From contig CM065377.1 in assembly GCA_033060915.1 (NCBI GenBank), forward strand, positions 60,336,183-60,400,182: a stretch of DNA of 64,000 nt, given 5' to 3'. The DNA comes from Euryodendron excelsum (taxonomy: Eukaryota > Streptophyta > Magnoliopsida > Ericales > Pentaphylacaceae). The notes beneath the pieces were generated by a model. It did no database searches, was not told the DNA's origin, and worked only from the letters and a program-made list of their open reading frames with translations. Positions 60,997 through 64,000 of this stretch are shown here, piece by piece (the stretch's first letter is position 1; every line of letters starts with the position of its first letter). The translations under genes and the position numbers were made by a program.

Positions 60997-63664
60997 AATA
61001 AAAAAGTAAACCAGATATAAAATAGCTATTAAGGGTAAATTTGGTGTTTCAGATAAATTTAATAGCGATGTCAGCAAATTCCACCCAGTCAACTAATAGT
61101 TGACTTAAGAATGTGGTAATTTGTGCACAAGTTTAAAAATTAAGGGCACATCTGTAATTTTTCAAACCAAGGGAGAGCTATTTGTACTTAGGCTGAACCT
61201 GAAGGGAGGTTGGTGTAACTTTCCCAAATAAATAACACATTTCTCTAACAACTTAAGCTTTTAAAGTTATCAGGTATCAACACAGAAAATACAAACACCA
61301 CGACAAGGTGCAAACAAGGAGCATATTAGAGCTCTATCATCTCACAAGTATATTGCACAAGCGACCTTAAGGATGCATCGATTATTTGTTCATTAACAAT
61401 ATACTAAGCTGCTTGAGTTGGAAAAACTTGAAGTTGATTCATTTGGTGAGTATTAGCTTTTCATATTCCCATGCAGGGAAGTGGTTGTGAAAGGTTCACG
61501 TGAGTGGGCACTTTTTGGAGGAAAATTACAACTATGAAATATAAGGAATGAATGGGGTGATTGGACAGCTATGGATGTTAATAGTACATGCAGTATAAGT
61601 TTATGGAAGGCACAAGGGAAGGAAATGATAAGTTGGTTAAGTATGTACACTTCTAAGTCAAGGATGGGGGGAGCATGACCTTTCGATATGATTGGTATCA
61701 TGAAGACTCTAAATATTACTCTCTTTTAGGAGACAGCTTGCTTTGGGATGCAAATTTCATGGAGCACTATAGGATTGGAGTGTTGATGCTGTGGAGATCC
61801 TTTACAGAACATCTTGACGAGGAAAGAGGATGAGAAGCAACAGGGTGCTTTGACCTCAGGGAGATTGAATGTGAGATCTCAATATGAGGTGTTGATTAGG
61901 ACAGTGGAGACTGTCTATCCTTGAAAGGTATTTGCACACACAGGCATCTTTCTAGGTTCCTTAGATCAGTAGGCAGCTTTTACATAGTCATAGAGGGGCA
62001 GAGTAAGATAAAACCGCAACAAGACTTGTGATGCAGTTCCTCCTGCTTACCGTGGTATATTTGGGTTGGTGAGGAATTCAAACTCTTTTGAGGGAGAAAG
62101 ATTCCAATACAAAGGTGAAGAGCACTGTCTTGGCCCAAGTGAGGTGATACAGAGGGTAAACCCTGATCTGCTAGAGAATTACTTTGACGATAGATAAGGT
62201 ATCTAGTTTTTGTTCCTTAGGGGCTCATTTATTGGCTTTATAATGTCATGTGATGGTTGCGCCCCATTTTGGTGCCTTTTTGATGATGTACTTTTACTAA
62301 TTGAAAGAGTTCATACTCCATTCATGGTGGAATCATCTTTCTAGATTTTGTACTCAAAGTCATTGTAAGTCAACATACCCTCCGGTTTGGATCACAGCAG
62401 ATTAAGTATGAAAAAAGTCCTCCCCTAGAGGGAATAGTAAATTTTCACTTTACATCCAAACCAATAGTTGTGGGGCATTTGGAAACGAACCATATTATTT
62501 AAATTTGAAATGGGAAGTATAACTACAACCTGATGTTCCTCCCCTTCTTTGCACTACTGCACCCAAGTTTCTGTATGGCAGCACCTAATCAATGAAGTTC
62601 CATATTGAGGGCTTCAACCATAATTTTACCCTTTTTTTCCTTCTCCATAAATTTAAGCTCAAGGGTGAAGCATCAAGTCTCCCAATTCTACCCCGTAAAT
62701 GAAATATACTCCACAAAAACACAAGAACCTTTTATCCACCTCCTTGCACTCCTCCAAAACGCAACTACTTTTGAAATATAAGCAGCAAGAAAATAAAATA
62801 AAATCCTTAACAGTGCCTTTTTTTTTTTTTACGGATATCATCTATTCTTTCTGTTGTTTCAGGAGATATTTCCCGAGGAAGTTAAATTCTCATACCTATA
62901 AGAACTAAGAATTAAGAAGTGAAAAAAATAATATACATATATATACATATATCTGATGTGTTTGGATTTCACAGTTACTAGCAAAAAGACTTCTCCAACC
63001 AGATAATTTTAAAAGAAAATAATGCAACTTAAAGCCAAATTACTGTCCACTTCTAAATGCTGAACAACAGCACCCCTTTTTGGTATATCTTATCAAGAAA
63101 GAATCTAATTCCAAATATTGGGGTGGGTGCGTAGGGAGAGGAGATAACATTACGAATGACTTATTAAAGCCAGAACAAATTTTCCATGCATATGTACGTA
63201 ACAGTCTAACAGATGATGTTGTATATAATTTCAAAATTTTATTAAACAAGAATAGTTGACATAAAGATATGATAAAACTATTTCAACTAAAATATAGCAA
63301 TAACTAGCAGAATTTCTGGTAAGAACGTCCACTGCTTTTTCTGGTAACATTGATTAGCATTTTAGTTGTGACAATAAGTTTCAGTGTCATAAAATCATTT
63401 TAAAAGCATCTTCTTCTAGTAGGCGCTACTAAACATTAAAAAGAGTAGATGGTTACCCGAACAATAAACGGCAATTGTACTCCAAATCTGTAACTTCATA
63501 AGTTCTAGAGTTCACTCCATTAATAAGAACGATAGTTCCCTCGTTAGTTTCTCTATACCAGCTAAACAGGCTTGATCCTTCATATCCACCAAAATATTCT
63601 CCTTCCCCAAAGTAAGTACCCGATGACAACTCCTTTACACGAACATTAGAAACTACTGGAAGAG
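33919..63664 (-). CDS. AIR9: AIR9-like microtubule-associated protein, 3' part (ten exons)
   Basis: Exons (minus strand, 5' to 3'): 63664-63457, 59264-59191, 54646-54508, 53907-53726, 53437-53282, 50049-49918, 47039-46981, 35385-35353, 35233-35102, 34095-33919. Phases agree at every junction and yield 429 residues and a TAA stop. The product matches the end of AIR9, a large plant protein (about 1.7 kb of residues in Arabidopsis). That protein has a basic N-terminus, leucine-rich repeats, a series of A9 repeats and a conserved tail, and it binds cortical microtubules, the preprophase band and the phragmoplast. Seen here are the last A9 repeats (GEYFGGYEGSSLFSWYRET; LPRIEMLALTGKAVEGDVL; YSGGKEGKSRIQWLRSMVGS; MYEANVDDVGYRLVAIYTPV) and the tail (VNRKRIKVVKPGSKTSF; RHLRDVIVLVIRGLAQRFNS). 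Upstream exons lie beyond the window. Introns reach 11.6 kb because of transposon insertions, yet the coding sequence is unbroken. One short intron appears to use a GC donor. Confidence 0.95.
35234..35352 (-). other. Probable GC-AG intron of AIR9
   Basis: Splicing AAG|GCACGT to ATCCAG|GTT gives ...SPKKVPGMGSLERR..., which keeps the same length as the family sequence as I remember it. A GT donor four bases downstream with an AG seven bases further into the next exon also stays in frame but gives SPKKARMGSLERR, one residue shorter and less like the family. Confidence 0.6.
36095..36243. repeat. Dispersed repeat, partial copy of the element at 57.7-58.0 kb
   Basis: Words such as TCGGTATGTTTCGTAGTGTT, TTTTAGTGGATACATTGTAA and GAAACAAAAGGAAATTTTGTTC closely parallel the right half of 57688-58045. 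No TSD found. Confidence 0.45.
36730..37130 (-). pseudogene. Copia retrotransposon fragment (RNase H and pol end)
   Basis: The minus strand encodes KQETISRSLAEVEYQLL, then CDIQVALHILTDLVFHEEP, then SNQLFDVFTKTLVGDCFHHL. These are the RNase H (SRSSAEAEYR; CDNQAAxHIAANPVFHERTK) and terminal (QLADVFTKAL) motifs of Ty1/copia. A stop after the first block and several substitutions show it is dead. It is in the same direction as AIR9, inside its 11.6-kb intron. Neither LTR was identified. Confidence 0.8.
37338..38269. mobile_element. hAT-like non-autonomous element with captured gene-like sequence, perfect 8-bp TSD
   Basis: The ends CTATGTTACCCAGACT and (reverse complement) CTGTGTTACCTGGACT are inverted, and CCCTCAAG flanks both sides (37330-37337 and 38270-38277). 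Inner sub-ends share TCGA(A)CACGGGTAC words. The middle looks like the 5' end of a gene: a (CT)n leader tract (37889-37910), an ATG at 37968, and GC-richer codon-like sequence to about 38200 reading CFDCFDGFDKSTESSDNSLD, a Ser/Asp-rich stretch I do not recognise. The frame changes near 38020, at a possible AAAG|GTAATC splice donor. Confidence 0.7.
38483..40290 (+). mobile_element. LTR, left part, of the TGTAACACCC family
   Basis: It begins TGTAACACCCTAAATCC like the solo LTR at 50514. It shares its order of motifs: AGCATTAAGGGACTCAAGGTGAGTAATG near 39940 (there AGCATTAAGTACTTGAGGTG), then GAAAAGCTATTATGTGCCAAG followed by GGGGTCTTACATC near 40160. After about 40266 (GTTTTGTTAAG) the similarity stops, close to where copia sequence starts, and the remaining ~0.6 kb of the LTR is not found. 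It carries a (GA)n tract at 39016-39047. This may be an LTR broken by the copia insertion. Confidence 0.6.
40300..45020 (+). mobile_element. Ty1/copia retrotransposon, degenerate, antisense in an AIR9 intron
   Basis: The left LTR relic (40300 to about 40503) starts TGTTAAATTGGTAATTG. It is followed by TAATATCAGAGT at 40505-40516, a decayed copy of the initiator-Met-tRNA primer site TGGTATCAGAGC. The polyprotein relic runs from about 41165 to 45020. No right LTR was recognised, so the 3' end is lost or too diverged. The element is opposite in strand to AIR9 and seems to interrupt the older LTR starting at 38483. Confidence 0.8.
41165..45020 (+). pseudogene. Copia gag-pol relic (gag, integrase, reverse transcriptase, RNase H)
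   Basis: Gag (from 41165) leads to an RG-rich tract and a CX2CX4HX4C zinc knuckle at 41968-42009. The protease region and the pre-integrase motif (WHFRLGHPSLAKLKSAIPN near 42634) follow in the same frame, then the integrase start (HNDIWGPS near 42802). That frame stays legible from 41200 to 42890 apart from 11 stop codons: eight TAG, two TGA and one TAA, each one C-to-T step from Gln or Arg. Beyond 42890 several frameshifts occur. Reverse transcriptase remains as GWKHAMDEEMC and QLDIKNVFLHGDLQEEIYM, with the catalytic YVDD changed to YVNN (44446-44457). RNase H ends near DWVSSRSDRQFTFGYC. Long dead. Confidence 0.9.
45769..45972 (+). pseudogene. C-terminal RNase H (RVT_3) relic
   Basis: One frame reads VEDSRFLLQRMCCSIKHIYR then EGNSCADILPQMGN, a stop, and later NLVADMVGIPLDKL and a final stop. 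The DSRxLL and HIYREGNSCAD(I/A)L motifs are the last Asp and His regions of plant RVT_3 RNase H, and the D..G.P tail also fits. Only the C-terminal part remains. It lies in the 11.6-kb AIR9 intron, downstream of the copia relic. Confidence 0.65.
46226..46765. mobile_element. hAT-like element with GTGTCGGACAC arrays (copy A), perfect 8-bp TSD
   Basis: The ends CTAGGAAGCACGGACAC and (reverse complement) CTAAGAAGCACGGATAC are inverted. ATCACAAG flanks both sides (46218-46225 and 46766-46773). The inner ends are packed with GTGTCGGACAC/GTGTCCG words on both strands around an AT-rich core of about 200 bp. No transposase. The 8-bp TSD suggests the hAT superfamily. Confidence 0.85.
47150..47187. repeat. 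Poly(C) run of 38 bases
   Basis: An unbroken run of 38 C on the + strand, followed by about 13 A and a TA repeat (to about 47225). In the AIR9 pre-mRNA this is G38 in the intron just upstream of exon 47039-46981. The exact length may reflect assembly error. Confidence 0.9.
47230..49910. other. AIR9 intron; no further element identified
   Basis: Intron sequence with a short direct repeat (AGATTTCCAGATTATAAGC twice near 47590-47628) and no recognised gene or bounded transposon. Confidence 0.5.
50514..52213 (+). mobile_element. Solo LTR, 1.7 kb, perfect 5-bp TSD
   Basis: It starts TGTAACACCCTAGAATCC and ends GGGTCGTGACA, with GAAAA on both sides (50509-50513 and 52214-52218). No internal retrotransposon sequence or second LTR is present, so it is a solo LTR from recombination between two LTRs. 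It belongs with the incomplete LTR at 38483 and the relic at 17040. Two blocks of internal tandem repeats lie in its left part. It sits in the AIR9 intron between exons 53437-53282 and 50049-49918. Confidence 0.9.
50631..50942. repeat. 78-bp tandem repeat, four copies, in the solo LTR
   Basis: Units start at 50631, 50709, 50787 and 50865, each beginning ATGGTGGCAGCACTTARYAA (the last TTGGTGGCAG...). Because 78 is a multiple of 3 the frame stays open and mimics a 26-residue protein repeat, but this is LTR sequence. A second pair with a 73-bp period follows (from about 50960 and 51033). Confidence 0.9.
54291..54401 (-). mobile_element. 5'-truncated LINE tail with 18-bp TSD
   Basis: TACTTGTGAGATATTCTT occurs on both sides (54273-54290 and 54402-54419). 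Read on the minus strand, the 111-bp insert holds GGGTTCGCCCCCTTGATGGC and ends ATTTTACTTATCAAAAAATA, the usual 3' end of plant L1-type LINEs. It lies in the short AIR9 intron between 54508 and 53907. Confidence 0.85.
55028..55362 (-). mobile_element. TRIM retrotransposon (LTRs about 76 bp), perfect 5-bp TSD
   Basis: Two direct repeats, 55028-55103 and 55286-55362, both run from a TAGACTACC-type start to CTAACA, and the left copy begins TGTTAG. On the minus strand the primer site GGTATCAGAGC (55274-55284) lies one base from the right LTR. A purine tract AAAGGAGGG (55104-55112) touches the left LTR. ACTAC flanks the whole (55023-55027 and 55363-55367). The 182-bp inside codes for nothing. This is the full layout of a terminal-repeat retrotransposon in miniature. 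Confidence 0.85.
55569..56256. mobile_element. hAT-like element with GTGTCGGACAC arrays (copy B), perfect 8-bp TSD
   Basis: The ends CTAAGAAGCACGGACAC and (reverse complement) CTAGGAAGCACGGATAC match copy A at 46226. ATTTTCAC flanks both sides (55561-55568 and 56257-56264). It has the same arrays of GTGTCGGACACG and GTGTCCGACACG around an AT-rich core, and no transposase. Confidence 0.88.
56765..57219. mobile_element. PIF/Harbinger-type MITE, TAA target duplication
   Basis: Left GGCCCTGTTTGTTTGCG and right (reverse complement) GGCCATGTTTGTTTGCG are almost perfect inverted ends, with TAA on both sides (56762-56764 and 57220-57222). The inside has GGGATTACA/TGTAATCCC-type inverted words and a (TTAATAT) core. 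Size 455 bp. Confidence 0.85.
57688..58045. repeat. MITE-like repeat with AAGGA...AAATTTCATT ends
   Basis: Left AAGGATCAAAATTTCATT and right (reverse complement) AAGGAACGAAATTTTCATT are inverted. The inside carries GGAAACATTTCGG/TTTCGGT words in both directions. No TSD was found. A partial relative is at 36095-36243. Confidence 0.5.
58046..59190. other. AIR9 intron; no element identified
   Basis: Intron sequence with poly-T/poly-A runs near 58490-58520 and a short direct repeat (TCTTACCATATGATATTGTA twice near 58553-58603). No gene recognised. Confidence 0.5.
59940..61225. mobile_element. Mutator-like element, 1.29 kb, perfect 9-bp TSD, C-rich interior
   Basis: Left GGGAAAATTACACCAACCTC and right (reverse complement) GGGAAAGTTACACCAACCTC are inverted ends continuing for several more bases. 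AAATAAATA flanks both sides (59931-59939 and 61226-61234). The left-centre (60120-60620) is extremely rich in C on the + strand, reading as Pro/His/Thr runs. The right part has AT-rich DNA and a (GA)n tract. No transposase domain is present. The open frames in the C-rich part are low-complexity effects, though a captured Pro-rich gene fragment cannot be excluded. Confidence 0.85.
60949..60992. repeat. (GA)n microsatellite
   Basis: About 44 bases of perfect GA dinucleotide inside the Mutator-like element. Confidence 0.95.
61441..62280 (+). other. Possible LINE-derived relic, uncertain
   Basis: One frame near 61580-61680 reads STCSISLWKAQGKEMISWL then KSRMGGA, faintly like the region after the reverse transcriptase of plant LINEs (YGVSLWKAIGKG...). 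Base composition is more codon-like than the flanks, but many stops are present and no catalytic motif is seen. It lies in the AIR9 intron between 63457 and 59264. Confidence 0.25.
62281..63456. other. AIR9 intron; nothing further recognised
   Basis: AT-rich intron with a short (TA)-like tract near 62932-62952. No element ends or coding sequence seen. Confidence 0.5.
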
Positions 63665-64000
63665 CTGCCACATCATTTCACCTTGATATGTTAGGGACCA
63701 AACTAAAAAGAAATGAATACCTGGAACCACAAGGTGTGATCAATGCCAAAAGAAAGCAGTAACAATAAACCCTCCACATATGCGTATCTCTTATGCCAAA
63801 ACTAAATACTACGAATACAATAACCACATAAAAACTTTCAGAGAGTTTACACAATGCCACATGCTATGCAAGATTCAGATGAAATTAATTAAATAATTTC
63901 CACCAATCACCCAATCAGAATTATTTTGACATAATTGGTAAGATTAGGCCACTTGAATGGTTGGGTCCTACTGTTAATAATTTTAATACGTGGACATTTA
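63665..64000 (-). other. AIR9 intron upstream of the first exon seen
   Basis: Read on the minus strand, this stretch has no frame matching AIR9 and ends in GATGTGGCAG, the acceptor of the exon at 63664. The preceding exon lies beyond the window. Confidence 0.6.

Overview
This is AT-rich plant nuclear DNA, most likely from a eudicot and possibly a woody one. The genes are split by introns with normal plant splice sites and match angiosperm families. The space between and inside them is filled with LTR retrotransposons, non-LTR relics, hAT-, Mutator- and Harbinger-type elements and microsatellites. Nothing looks bacterial or organellar. I recognised no tRNA, rRNA or CRISPR array.

Layout. (1) 1-10.3 kb holds only repeats: a broken antisense 'transposase_28'-type ORF beside a gypsy-like LTR, a broken plant-mobile-domain (PMD) ORF, six copies of a ~177-bp tandem repeat, and a cluster of AGCGTCA/TGACGCT inverted repeats. 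(2) 10.4-12.6 kb is a + strand pseudogene of the cation-chloride cotransporter CCC1. Exon 1 and one membrane-domain exon survive, and the second carries a 4-bp frameshifting insertion. (3) 12.6-18.6 kb holds several TIR elements, an RNase H relic and an old LTR. (4) 18.7-26.9 kb is a tandem pair of apparently intact minus-strand genes for CAT1-type cationic amino acid transporters (606 and 596 aa). Each has two coding exons and a leader intron. (5) 27-33.7 kb is intergenic repeat sequence. (6) 33.9-63.7 kb is the 3' part of a minus-strand AIR9 gene: the last ten coding exons found (429 codons), ending at the stop codon. The gene continues past the right edge.

The AIR9 introns are the main landing ground for transposons. 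They contain a copia element whose stop codons are all explained by C-to-T changes, a second copia fragment, a 1.7-kb solo LTR with a perfect 5-bp target-site duplication (TSD), a related truncated LTR, a TRIM with LTRs, primer site, polypurine tract and TSD, three hAT-like elements with perfect 8-bp TSDs, a Mutator-like element with a perfect 9-bp TSD, a Harbinger MITE and a LINE tail with an 18-bp TSD. The reconstructed AIR9 coding sequence is still open throughout, so these insertions appear to be tolerated by splicing.

The genes do not form a pathway. The CAT pair moves basic amino acids across membranes, AIR9 is a microtubule-associated protein, and the CCC1 copy is dead. I found no new multi-gene system. 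The most novel material is the structure and dating value of the mobile elements, a probable GC-AG intron in AIR9, and a splice-donor difference between the two CAT leaders.
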